Below, piece by piece: positions 28,446-41,015 of a stretch of 64,000 bases of DNA. The translations under genes and the position numbers were made by a program. The notes beneath the pieces are model-generated. The model saw only the letters and a list, made by a program, of their open reading frames with translations, did no database searches and had not been told where the DNA came from. Source of the stretch: JARFPW01 sp035464655 (GTDB lineage Bacteria > Gemmatimonadota > Gemmatimonadetes > Palauibacterales > Palauibacteraceae); the NCBI GenBank assembly GCA_035464655.1, contig DATHRZ010000009.1, positions 9,305-73,304 of the forward strand, read 5' to 3'. Numbering within the stretch: the stretch's first letter is position 1; each line of letters starts with the position of its first letter.

Positions 28446-29744
28446 TCAACGGTCGAGCAGACTCTCGACGAGCTCCGCCCCTTTCCGGTCCGCTCCGACG
28501 TGCGCGGCCACGTAGTCGCGCGCCGTCTGCCCCATGCGGCGGCGGCGCGCCGTATCGTGGAGCGACACGAGGGTCGCGTAGATGCTCGTCGCGTCGACTT
28601 CGAATGCGGCCCCTGCCTCGACGAGCTCGTTCGCCTCCCTTCGATCATGATGGGGCCCGAACAGGACCGGAAGGCCGGCGGCCGCCGGCTCGATGACCGA
28701 GTGCAGCCCCGTCGCGGCGATGGCTCCACCGACGTACCCCACGTCGCCCTCGGCGTACAGTTCGGCCAGTACGCCGACGGCATCGACGATCAGCGGAGGC
28801 GGGGCCGCGCGGGGGCCCTCCGTCCCGCCGATCGACGGATCGAGCTCGCTGAACAGGCGCGGCGCCTGGCCGAACCGGGCGAGACACACCGCCCGGAGAT
28901 GCTCGACGGCGGCCGGCGTCGGTTCGTGGGGGACGAGCACGAGCTCGACGGCGTCGAGGTCGCCGACCGCCTCGATCAACAGGTCCTCGTCGTCGGGCCA
29001 GGTCGAGCCGGCGATCAGGCGGACGACGCCGGGAGGTCGGCTCGGCAGACGCAGGGCTCGCTCGCCGGACGCCGCGAGCCGCGCCACGGCCTGGTCGAAC
29101 GAGGCGTCGCCCGTCACGCGGATCGCCTCGGGCCGAACGCCGAGCGCCTCGAGGCGCTCGCGATCGGCCGCCGACACGGCGCCCACCGCGTCGAGCGACC
29201 GGTAGGCCCGCTTCAGCAATGCCCGCCCTGGCTGGCGGAGACGCGCGCTGCCCGGCCGCACCGTCGCGTTGATCAGGCCCGTCGGGACGCCGGCCCGGCG
29301 TGCCGATGCCGTGAGGTTCGGCCATACGTCGTGCTTGGCGTAGACGAGGGCCGCCGGGCGGAGCGCCTGGACGGCGGCGTCGGTGCGGCGCCGCAGATCG
29401 AAGGGCACGAAACCGTGATACGCGGACTCGAGCCGGACGGCCACCGGTTCGGCCGACGGCGACGAATAGGTGACGGCGAGACGCAAGCCGGGCCTCGACC
29501 GCTGCAGCTCGGCCACGACCGGGGCGGCCCCGGCCAGCTCGCCGGCCGACGCGCCGTGCAGCCACACGAGTTCGCCCGCGTCGTCGGCCGGGCGGCGGTC
29601 CGCGCCCCAGGCGCGCATGCGGCTCACGGCGGACTTCCGCCCCGCCACCGACTGCGCGAGTTTCGGAGAGAACAGGCTCGCGACGGCCAGGAGCGGACGG
29701 ATCGTCTGCCATCCGAGGCTGTATACAACGTCCGATAGCTTCAC
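28446..29744 (-). CDS. waaA: 3-deoxy-D-manno-octulosonic acid transferase
   Basis: Adds KDO to lipid A precursor at the inner membrane (GT30). An N-terminal membrane helix (RPLLAVASLFSP) is followed by WLHGASAGEL (the catalytic Glu region), VTYSSPSAEP, VYAKHDVWPNL, and the C-terminal Rossmann half with YVGGAIAATGLHSVIEPAA and FGPH. At 432 residues it matches KdtA (about 425). The start is GTG 29742-29744 with GGGAGG four bases upstream. It implies an LPS-type outer membrane. A TGTATACA palindrome occurs about 20 bases into the gene. Confidence 0.9.
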   Translation of the reverse strand: MKLSDVVYSLGWQTIRPLLAVASLFSPKLAQSVAGRKSAVSRMRAWGADRRPADDAGELVWLHGASAGELAGAAPVVAELQRSRPGLRLAVTYSSPSAEPVAVRLESAYHGFVPFDLRRRTDAAVQALRPAALVYAKHDVWPNLTASARRAGVPTGLINATVRPGSARLRQPGRALLKRAYRSLDAVGAVSAADRERLEALGVRPEAIRVTGDASFDQAVARLAASGERALRLPSRPPGVVRLIAGSTWPDDEDLLIEAVGDLDAVELVLVPHEPTPAAVEHLRAVCLARFGQAPRLFSELDPSIGGTEGPRAAPPPLIVDAVGVLAELYAEGDVGYVGGAIAATGLHSVIEPAAAGLPVLFGPHHDRREANELVEAGAAFEVDATSIYATLVSLHDTARRRRMGQTARDYVAAHVGADRKGAELVESLLDR

Positions 29745-29819
29745 TCGACCTCCCGCCTGGTTCGCAGGCGAAGGTCGCCGAATCCGTGCTCCGTGTCCAC
29801 AGCCGCCTCGCAGGTGCCC

Positions 29820-30911
29820 ATGCGTCGTTGGATGATCGTCGTGGCTCTTCTCGCGTTCGCGACCGCGCTCGCCGCCTCGTGTTCGCCCGGCTACGTGCTG
29901 CGTGCCGGGTGGGAGGAGGCGCGGATCCTCGCGGGACGTCAACCCATCGAGACCGCCCTCGACGACACGACGATTTCACCGGAGCTGCGGGGAAAGCTCG
30001 ACCTGGTGCGCAGCGTGCGGGTGTTCGCCGAGCGCCGGCTCGGCCTCGACGCCGGCAGCAGCTATCGCAGCTTCACCGCGCTCGATCGCGACACCCTCGT
30101 CATGGTCGTCTCGGCGGCTCCCGAGCTCGAGCTGCGCTGGAAGACGTGGTGGTTCCCGATCGTCGGCCACCTCCCCTACAAGGGCTTTTTCGACTTCGAG
30201 GCGGCGCGCCGCGAGGCCGAGGCGCTCGAGGCCGAGGGCTTCGATACCTACGTGCGGCCGAGCGCGGCGTTCAGCACCCTGGGCTGGCTGCCCGACCCGG
30301 TCCTGTCACCGTCGCTGCGCGGCGACAGCCTGTCGGTGGCCGAAACGGTCATCCACGAGATCACGCACACCACCTGGTTTCCGAAGGGTCACACCCGGTT
30401 CAACGAGAGCTTCGCCAACTTCGTCGGTCACGCCGGGGCGATCGAATTTTTCTGCGACGCCCTGGCCGATCCCGTGTCGTGCGCGCGGGCCCGCGAGCGC
30501 TGGCACGACGTCAGGGTGTTCGGGCGCTTCTTCCAGACGCTCCATGACCCGCTCGCGGAGCTGTACGCATCGGACGCGCCGCCCGACGCGAAGCGCCTGC
30601 GCAAGCGCGAGATCATCGAGGATGCCGCCGCGCGCTTCCGTGACGAGGTCTCGCCGGAGCTGCGGGGCGACCGCTACCGCGCCCTCGATCCCGAACAGAT
30701 CGACAACGCGTGGCTCCTGTCGCGGCTCCTGTACTACACGCGCCTCGACGACTTCGATGCGCTGTATCGGCGCTACGGTACCGTGAAGGCCACCCTCGGG
30801 GCCGTGACGGAGGCGACCGACGGCGGCGACCCATGGGTAGCGGTCGACCGGCTGGTCGGCACCGGCCCGCTCGAAGCCGCCGATGGTGCGCAAACCGCAC
30901 CGGGCACGTAG
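29820..30911 (+). CDS. Lipoprotein metallopeptidase, DUF2265 aminopeptidase family
   Basis: A lipoprotein signal with lipobox LAASC (about residue 19) precedes GYVLRAGWEEARIL, a typical opening of this family. The zinc motif is HEITHT (HExxH) followed by FNESFANFVG, where the Glu is the likely third ligand. The conserved WWFPIVGHLPYKGFFD block and STLGWLPDP are also present. It has 363 residues and is predicted to be an envelope-bound aminopeptidase; activity is annotated only by family. It is divergent from waaA by 75 bases. A GTG at 29793 is an alternative start. Confidence 0.82.
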   Translation: MRRWMIVVALLAFATALAASCSPGYVLRAGWEEARILAGRQPIETALDDTTISPELRGKLDLVRSVRVFAERRLGLDAGSSYRSFTALDRDTLVMVVSAAPELELRWKTWWFPIVGHLPYKGFFDFEAARREAEALEAEGFDTYVRPSAAFSTLGWLPDPVLSPSLRGDSLSVAETVIHEITHTTWFPKGHTRFNESFANFVGHAGAIEFFCDALADPVSCARARERWHDVRVFGRFFQTLHDPLAELYASDAPPDAKRLRKREIIEDAAARFRDEVSPELRGDRYRALDPEQIDNAWLLSRLLYYTRLDDFDALYRRYGTVKATLGAVTEATDGGDPWVAVDRLVGTGPLEAADGAQTAPGT

Positions 30912-30926
30912 GTTCGGGGCGCGCGG

Positions 30927-30953
30927 TTGACCCGCTTTTCGGTATCGTAGAAT
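30927..30953 (+). promoter_or_regulatory. Candidate promoter of the uspA operon
   Basis: TTGACC (30927-30932) and TAGAAT (30948-30953) stand 15 bases apart, shorter than the usual 17, just before uspA. Both hexamers are close to consensus. Confidence 0.38.
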
Positions 30954-30964
30954 GGTCGCCTGAC

Positions 30965-31837
30965 ATGTATCAGAGAATCCTCATCGGAGTCGACTTTTCC
31001 GACTCGTCCATCGAGACGGTGCGCTGGGCGGTATCGCGCTTCCCGTCCGCAGATCTCGTGCTGTTCCACTGCATCGAGCGCTTCAGCGTGCCCGGCTACC
31101 TGGTTCGCGAGCTGGGTGAGCAGCTCGACCTGCTCGAGGAGAAGGAGCTCGACGTCCGCACCAATCTCGAGCACATCGCCGAGCGCCTCGGGATCGACGT
31201 TCGCTACGACATTCGCCACGGCTGGACCCCCGAGGCCCTGCAGCTCGCCGCCGCCGAGCACGACTCCGAGCTCGTCGTGGTCGGCGCCCACCGGCAGCGG
31301 ACGTCGCCGACCGACGAGCTCGGCCAGACCTCCGCGGCCATCGTCCGGAAGTCCGAGATCCCGGTGCTCGTGTGGCGGCCCGTGCGTGCCGAGAAGGACA
31401 AGACGATCGTCGCGGCCCTCGACCTGCGCGAGGGGAGCGCCCCCGTTGCCGAGATCGCCGCCGCGTACGCCGACTACTTCAAGACCCGCCTCGTGCTGCT
31501 GCATGCGATGCCCAGCACGCTGCAGGCCTACATGCGGGCCGTCAGCTCGCCGGCCAAGGTCGAAGAGGCCATCGAGCGCATCGAGGGCCGGGCGCGCGAA
31601 GAGGCGCTGGCCAGCGTCCCGGCCGACATGCGAAAGCGCCTCCAGGTGCAGCCGTCGATCGTCCGCGGACGCCCGATCGACGCGCACATTCTCAATGCCG
31701 CCGAGGCCGAACACGCCGATCTGATCGTGATCGGAAAGGCGCACGCCCCGGGCCTGAAGGGCCGCGTGCTGCTCGGAGGGACGACGTCCCGGGTGATCCG
31801 GGGCGCGAACTGCTCGGTGCTGACGGTGCCGCTGTGA
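30965..31837 (+). CDS. Tandem universal stress protein
   Basis: Two UspA domains: the first opens YQRILIGVDFSDSSIE and ends IVRKSEIPVLVWRPV, the second opens KTIVAALDLREGSA and ends VIRGANCSVLTVPL. The ATP-binding signature G-2x-G-9x-G(S/T) is clear in the second domain (GKAHAPGLKGRVLLGGTTS) and weaker in the first (GAHRQRTSPTDELGQTS). It has 290 residues. Its stop shares GTGA with the yggX-like gene. Confidence 0.88.
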   Translation: MYQRILIGVDFSDSSIETVRWAVSRFPSADLVLFHCIERFSVPGYLVRELGEQLDLLEEKELDVRTNLEHIAERLGIDVRYDIRHGWTPEALQLAAAEHDSELVVVGAHRQRTSPTDELGQTSAAIVRKSEIPVLVWRPVRAEKDKTIVAALDLREGSAPVAEIAAAYADYFKTRLVLLHAMPSTLQAYMRAVSSPAKVEEAIERIEGRAREEALASVPADMRKRLQVQPSIVRGRPIDAHILNAAEAEHADLIVIGKAHAPGLKGRVLLGGTTSRVIRGANCSVLTVPL

Positions 31838-32115
31838 GCGCCTTCGACTGTACGCGCTGCGAGCGCGACGAACCGCGACCCCTCGGCGCCGCCCCGTTCG
31901 CCGACGAGCGCGGCGAGCGGATCAAGAGCGAGATCTGCACCGATTGCTGGGAAGAGTGGAAGCAGCGCCAGATGCTCCTGATCAACCACTACGGACTGAA
32001 CGTGCGCGACCGGAAGGCGCGCGAGTTCCTGGTCCAGAACCTCGACGCCTTTCTGTTCGGCAGCGGCGAGTCGGCCGACGTCGATACGTCGCAGGAGGGC
32101 AACGTCAGCTGGTGA
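31834..32115 (+). CDS. YggX-like Fe(II)-trafficking protein with extra cysteine pairs
   Basis: The 93 residues follow the YggX pattern: GERIKSEI, then WEEWKQRQMLLINHYGLNV, then FLVQNLDAFLFG. E. coli YggX has one N-terminal Cys; here there are two CxxC pairs, CTRC (residues 6-9) and CTDC (35-38), which could form a zinc or iron site. YggX proteins protect Fe-S enzymes from oxidation. The start is GTG 31834-31836, and the gene is joined by GTGA overlaps to uspA before it and the MATE gene after it. Confidence 0.82.
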   Translation: MSAFDCTRCERDEPRPLGAAPFADERGERIKSEICTDCWEEWKQRQMLLINHYGLNVRDRKAREFLVQNLDAFLFGSGESADVDTSQEGNVSW

Positions 32116-33536
32116 GGCGAACACGCGAGTCGGCTCCCGCTAGCGCCTCGCGCGGCAACTACGACCGCTCCCTGGTCGAGGGTCCGTTGCTTCCCGCCGT
32201 GTGGAAGCTGGCGTGGCCCACGATGCTCCAGAACGTCGTCAGCGGCCTGCAGGGCCTCGTCGACCACATCATGGTCGGCAACTACGTCGGGTTCACGGCG
32301 AACGCCGCGATCGGCGTGAGCTGGCAGATCTTCCTCGTGGTCGTCGTGTTCATCTCGTCGCTGTTCACCGGGATGAGCGTGCTGGTCGCACGGTTCACCG
32401 GACGCAACGAACCCGACAAGGTCGACCGCACGGTCTACCAGGCGTTTCTCACCGCGATCGGACTGTCGCTCGGCGTGATGGCGCCACTCGGCTACGTGCT
32501 CGCGCCCACTCTGCTCGATTTCGTCAACGCCGCTCCCGCCGTGCAGACCGAGGCGCTCCCCTACCTGCGCATCATGTTCGTGTTCAGCGCCGGCACGCTC
32601 GTGTTCTTCATGCTGGGGGGCGCGCTGCGCTCGGCTGGCGACGCGAAGACACCGCTGCGGCTGGGGATCGTCGTCACGGTGCTGAACATCGTGCTGAACG
32701 TGATCCTCATCGCGGGCCTGGGGCCGATTCCGGCGTTCGGCACGGCGGGCGCGGCGATGGGGACCGTGATCGCCGCCGGCGTCGTGTCGCTGTACGCCCT
32801 GTACCGGCTGTGGACGGGCGGGTGGGTGGTTCGCTTCCCGCACGGCGGGCCATGGGGGCCCGACTGGGGCATCATCCGCGAATTGTTCCGGTTCGGGCTG
32901 CCGACCGGCATCCAGGGAATCGCGATGAACGTGGGCGGCGTGCTGCTGCTGTCGTTCGTCGGTTCGCTGGCTACCAGCGCCGCCGCCCAGGCCGCCTACG
33001 CCGTCTCCTATACGCAGCTGTTCTCGCTCATCACCTGGACGGCGGTCGGGCTGATGGGCGCCGCCGCCGCGGTGGCGGGTCAGAACCTGGGGGCCGGGCG
33101 ACCCGACCGGTCGGCCGGCGCCGTGCACGTGGCCGCCGGCATCGGGCTGACCACGGCCGCCTTCGCGGGCCTGCTGTTCTTCTTCCTCCCGCGTCAGCTG
33201 CTCGCGCTGTTCGGCATGAACGACCCGGTGGCCGTGGAGCTCAGCGTGCAGCTCCTGCGGGTGCTCGCGTTCTCGGGCCTGTTCATCGCCGTCGCCCTGA
33301 CCTACACGGGGGGTCTACAGGGCACGGGCGACACGAAGAGCCCGCTCTACATCTCGATCGTTTCTCAGGTCGTCCTTCCGATCGGGATGTGCTTCGCGAT
33401 TCAGCAGCTCTCGACCCTCGACGCGATGGACATCTGGATCGCGATCCTGCTGGGGCACGTGACACGCTGCGCGCTCAGCGTACTCGTGTTCCGGCGCGGG
33501 AAGTGGCGGGGCATCGAGGTGGACATCAGCCGCTGA
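32112..33536 (+). CDS. MATE-family efflux transporter
   Basis: Twelve hydrophobic helices in two MatE halves; conserved segments include WPTMLQNVVSGLQGLVDHIMVG, split by an internal pseudo-repeat at PTGIQGIAMNVGGVLLLSFVG, and AVAGQNLGAGRPDRS. It has 474 residues. It exports cationic drugs or metabolites by Na+ or H+ antiport. The start is GTG 32112-32114, overlapping the yggX-like stop as GTGA. It is convergent with leuS, 37 bases apart. Confidence 0.9.
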   Translation: MRRTRESAPASASRGNYDRSLVEGPLLPAVWKLAWPTMLQNVVSGLQGLVDHIMVGNYVGFTANAAIGVSWQIFLVVVVFISSLFTGMSVLVARFTGRNEPDKVDRTVYQAFLTAIGLSLGVMAPLGYVLAPTLLDFVNAAPAVQTEALPYLRIMFVFSAGTLVFFMLGGALRSAGDAKTPLRLGIVVTVLNIVLNVILIAGLGPIPAFGTAGAAMGTVIAAGVVSLYALYRLWTGGWVVRFPHGGPWGPDWGIIRELFRFGLPTGIQGIAMNVGGVLLLSFVGSLATSAAAQAAYAVSYTQLFSLITWTAVGLMGAAAAVAGQNLGAGRPDRSAGAVHVAAGIGLTTAAFAGLLFFFLPRQLLALFGMNDPVAVELSVQLLRVLAFSGLFIAVALTYTGGLQGTGDTKSPLYISIVSQVVLPIGMCFAIQQLSTLDAMDIWIAILLGHVTRCALSVLVFRRGKWRGIEVDISR

Positions 33537-33573
33537 GGACAGCCGGCGGCGACGGCGCTCCGCGACGACGCTC

Positions 33574-36063
<2,490 letters not shown>

Positions 36064-36187
36064 CTCGTCCTCGTGCTGCGTCGCGGATCCGGTGAATCGA
36101 AGCGCGTAACATGGCACGCGTACCCGGCCACGACAACGATCGTCGGCTTGCCACTCCCGGTCCTCGCGGCTACCCTCAGCCTCAGCC

Positions 36188-36874
36188 ATGAACTCCACGA
36201 GATCGCCCGAAAAGGTGCACCCGGGAATCGCGCTGGCGCTCCTGACGTCGCTTCGGGATCAGGACACGCCCGACGAGGCCATCGAAGACGAGGCCTTCGC
36301 GCACAGCCTTCCCCGTCGCCTCGGACTGAACGACGTCGTCAACGTCCAGATGCACCGCTATGCCGACCTGACAGAGGCCGGCCGGTCGCTGGCGCTGTCG
36401 GAGTTCCTCGACCTCGTGCGGCTGATCTCCCGCCGGCCCGATGCCGTCGAGATATTCCGCCGCGCCGGGGCCGCCCTGGCGGCGGAGCGGTTCGCCGATA
36501 CGGGTCCCCTGCGACGCGCCGCGCGGCGCCTGTCCACCGAGAAGGCGCGGCGCCGCAAGTTGCGGCGCTCGATGACGCGGGCCGCGAAGGCGCTCTCGCC
36601 CGGTGCCGACATCGAGGCGGATCGCGATCCGCCCGGGATGGTGATCGCCGACTGCGCCCTCGCCCCGGTCGGCATCGACGGCAATGCCTGCGAAATTCTA
36701 ACGGCGGTGCTCGACACCTGCGTGGCCGAACTGTGGGACCCGGAGCGCTCGGCTCGGCACGTCGAGTGCCGCGGCCGCGGCGACACGCGCTGCGCCTGGC
36801 AGGTGATCGACAGGGCCGACGGGAACGGAACCGCTGCCGAACCCCGGCAGACCGACGCCCGGGCCGCCGGCTAG
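36188..36874 (+). CDS. V4R-domain-like protein
   Basis: A soluble 228-residue protein. The C-terminal part, ILTAVLDTCVAELWDPE followed by HVECRGRGDTRCAWQVI, resembles the 4-vinyl reductase (V4R) small-molecule-binding fold, where a Cys-x-Gly-x-Gly-Asp-x-x-Cys pattern is usual. The N-terminal half is helical and charged. V4R domains bind hydrocarbons or porphyrin-like ligands in sensors; without a partner domain here the role is open. It lies divergent from leuS. Confidence 0.5.
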   Translation: MNSTRSPEKVHPGIALALLTSLRDQDTPDEAIEDEAFAHSLPRRLGLNDVVNVQMHRYADLTEAGRSLALSEFLDLVRLISRRPDAVEIFRRAGAALAAERFADTGPLRRAARRLSTEKARRRKLRRSMTRAAKALSPGADIEADRDPPGMVIADCALAPVGIDGNACEILTAVLDTCVAELWDPERSARHVECRGRGDTRCAWQVIDRADGNGTAAEPRQTDARAAG

Positions 36875-36887
36875 CGCGGTACCGGCC

Positions 36888-37847
36888 GTGGACCGGCGTC
36901 GATTTCTCGCGCGCGCGGCTGGCGCGCTGGTCGCTCTCGGTTTTGCGCGGCGCGAAGGCCACGCGCTATGGCCGCGGCCCCTCCTTCCGGGCCCGGCCTA
37001 CCGGATCTCACTCGCCCAGTGGTCGCTGCACCGAACGCTGCGGGCGAGTGAGCTCGACCCGCTCGACTTTCCGGTGTTCGCCCGCGAACGGTTCGGCCTC
37101 GACGCCGTCGAATACGTGAATGCGTTCTTCGCCGACCGGGCGCACGACCACATGTACCTCGACGAACTGCGGCGCCGGGCCGACGGGGCGGGGGTACGCA
37201 GCCTGCTCGTCATGGTCGACGGCGAGGGCCGGCTGGGCGACCCCGACCCCGATGCCCGGACCCGGGCCGTCGAGCGCCATCGTCCGTGGGTCGACGCCGC
37301 CGTGCGCCTCGGCTGCCACAGCATCCGCGTGAACGCCGCCTCGGAGGGCACTCGCCAGGAAGCTGCGGCGCTCGTCGCCGACGGCCTGGCCCGGCTGACC
37401 GACTATGCGGCGGTCGTGGGATTGAACGTGATCGTCGAGAACCATGGCGGCCTTTCGTCCGACGGCACGTGGCTCGCCGGCGTCATCCGGCGGGTCGACC
37501 ACCCGCGCTGCGGAACCCTGCCCGATTTCGGCAATTTCACCCTCGCCGACGGAAGCCGCTACGACCCATACCGCGGCGTAGCCGAGCTGATGCCGTTCGC
37601 CCGTGCCGTGAGCGCGAAGAGCTACGACTTCGACGAGCATGGTAACGAGACGTCGATCGACTACCGGCGGATGATGGAGATCGTCGTCGACGCCGGCTAC
37701 GCCGGCTACGTGGGCATCGAGTACGAGGGAGACCGGCTGCCGGAGGTCGAGGGCATCGAGGCGACTCGGGATCTGCTCGCCTCCGTTCGCGATGCGATCG
37801 AAGCCGGCGTCGAACCCGCACCCGGGCCGGAGCGGCCGGGCTTCTAG
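36888..37847 (+). CDS. Sugar phosphate isomerase/epimerase, Tat-exported TIM barrel
   Basis: The N-terminus MDRRRFLARAAGALVALGFA is a twin-arginine signal. The rest is a xylose-isomerase-like TIM barrel with metal ligands in VIVENHGG, PDFGNF, VSAKSYDFD and IEYEGDRLPEVEG. It has 319 residues. Tat-exported members of this family are common in Planctomycetota, Bacteroidota and Gemmatimonadota; substrates are usually unknown. The start is GTG 36888. It is convergent with the CDF gene, overlapping by 4 bases. Confidence 0.82.
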   Translation: MDRRRFLARAAGALVALGFARREGHALWPRPLLPGPAYRISLAQWSLHRTLRASELDPLDFPVFARERFGLDAVEYVNAFFADRAHDHMYLDELRRRADGAGVRSLLVMVDGEGRLGDPDPDARTRAVERHRPWVDAAVRLGCHSIRVNAASEGTRQEAAALVADGLARLTDYAAVVGLNVIVENHGGLSSDGTWLAGVIRRVDHPRCGTLPDFGNFTLADGSRYDPYRGVAELMPFARAVSAKSYDFDEHGNETSIDYRRMMEIVVDAGYAGYVGIEYEGDRLPEVEGIEATRDLLASVRDAIEAGVEPAPGPERPGF

Positions 37848-38695
37848 CCCTCCGGCGGTTCGACGTGCACGACCACGTCCGAGAACCCGCCGGTCTCCTT
37901 GAGCGCTTCCTCCACCAGGTCGGCGATCCGGTGCCCCTCGGCCACCGTCAGGCCACCGTCGATTTCGATCGTGAGCTCCGCGAAGGCGTTGGCGTTCCGG
38001 CGTCCGCGCGAGCGCACCTCCCGCACGCCGCGCACGCCGTCCAACCCGCCGACGAAGGTCTCGATGCGCTCCGCGTCGACGGCGACGCTGTCGACCAGAA
38101 CCGGAATCGTCCCCTTGAGAATCTGGAACCCGCTGTAGGCGATCATTCCGGCGACGAGAATAGCGAGCCAGGCATCGGCATCTCCCCAGCCGAAGGCGAC
38201 GAGGGCGAGTCCACCGATCACGGCGACCGTAACGAGCACGTCGGAGGCCGTGTGCCGTGCATCGGCGGCGAGAATCTGCGAATCGTGGCGCCGGGCGTAC
38301 ATGATCTCGGTGCTGGCGACCAGCGCGTTGAACACCATCGTGACCCCGAGCAGCCAGAAGGTGAGGGCGTCGGGACGCGGAGGCGGGGCGCCGGCGAGCA
38401 GCCGGCCGACGGCACCCGTCACGAGTTCGAACGCCGTGATCGACAAGAAGCTCACGACGGCGAGGGCGCCGAGCGTCTCGAACTTCCCGTGCCCGTACGG
38501 ATGCTCCGCGTCGGGCGGCCGGGCCGCCGCGCGCACGGCGAACAGCCCGATCACGTTGTTGAGCGCGTCGAAGCCCGAGTGGGCCGCGTCGCCCAGCACT
38601 GAGAGCGAATCGGCCCGCAACCCGACGAACAGCTTTAGCCCCACGACCACCAGGTTCGCCAACAGGACGACGACGAGGACCCGGCGAACCGTCAC
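37844..38695 (-). CDS. Cation diffusion facilitator transporter
   Basis: Exports Zn/Fe/Mn/Co divalent ions by proton antiport. Six helices with the metal site motifs LGDAAHSGFDALNN (helix II, HxxxD) and DARHTASDVL (helix V, HxxxD), followed by the cytoplasmic ferredoxin-like domain (RRNANAFAELTIEIDGGLTV). The His-x3-Asp pair in helix II is less typical than the Asp-x3-Asp of iron/cobalt types, suggesting Zn (inference). It has 283 residues. The start overlaps the small membrane gene as ATGA. Confidence 0.88.
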   Translation of the reverse strand: MTVRRVLVVVLLANLVVVGLKLFVGLRADSLSVLGDAAHSGFDALNNVIGLFAVRAAARPPDAEHPYGHGKFETLGALAVVSFLSITAFELVTGAVGRLLAGAPPPRPDALTFWLLGVTMVFNALVASTEIMYARRHDSQILAADARHTASDVLVTVAVIGGLALVAFGWGDADAWLAILVAGMIAYSGFQILKGTIPVLVDSVAVDAERIETFVGGLDGVRGVREVRSRGRRNANAFAELTIEIDGGLTVAEGHRIADLVEEALKETGGFSDVVVHVEPPEG

Positions 38696-38874
38696 CGGCG
38701 GAGCTTCTCATAGATCCAGTCGACCAGCATCTCGAACGGCGACATGCGGGGCACCTTCCCGGTCGACTCGTATTTCTCGTACAGTCCGGGGTACCCGAGG
38801 CCGATCCAGATGCCGAGGGCGAACGCCAGCACCCCTCCGGCGATGATCAGGATCAGCAGCGTAAGATCGCTCAT
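38692..38874 (-). CDS. Small membrane protein upstream of the CDF transporter
   Basis: A 60-residue protein with one N-terminal helix (LTLLILIIAGGVLAFALGIWIGLGY) and a charged tail (FEMLVDWIYEKLRR). Start ATG 38872-38874. Its stop overlaps the CDF start (ATGA), so it may be an accessory subunit; nothing else is recognisable. Confidence 0.62.
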   Translation of the reverse strand: MSDLTLLILIIAGGVLAFALGIWIGLGYPGLYEKYESTGKVPRMSPFEMLVDWIYEKLRR

Positions 38875-38969
38875 GCGCGGGATGTACCCCAGGTGGCTTC
38901 CGGTTGCGGCGCTCGGCCAACGATCCCTAATCTCACCCATCGGAACCCACACGCAACCAGAGAGGCGAC

Positions 38970-40922
<1,953 letters not shown>

Positions 40923-41000
40923 CGGGTTCCGACGGCCCTTCGCGAGCTGCAACCCGCTGGACGGCGCGGCTTGATGCTCGCTCCGGGCCGTCGGAACCCG
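40923..41000. terminator. Long inverted repeat between acs and mtgA
   Basis: CGGGTTCCGACGGCCC (40923-40938) is exactly complementary to GGGCCGTCGGAACCCG (40985-41000), a 16-base stem with a 46-base loop. It sits between two convergent operons, so it probably ends transcription from both sides; neither side has a T-tract. Confidence 0.6.
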
Positions 41001-41015
41001 CCCCACGTATCGCGG

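Noticed and set aside
36064..36187. T-box or leader riboswitch before leuS
   Set aside because: Only 124 bases shared with a divergent gene; no T-box consensus or terminator hairpin seen.
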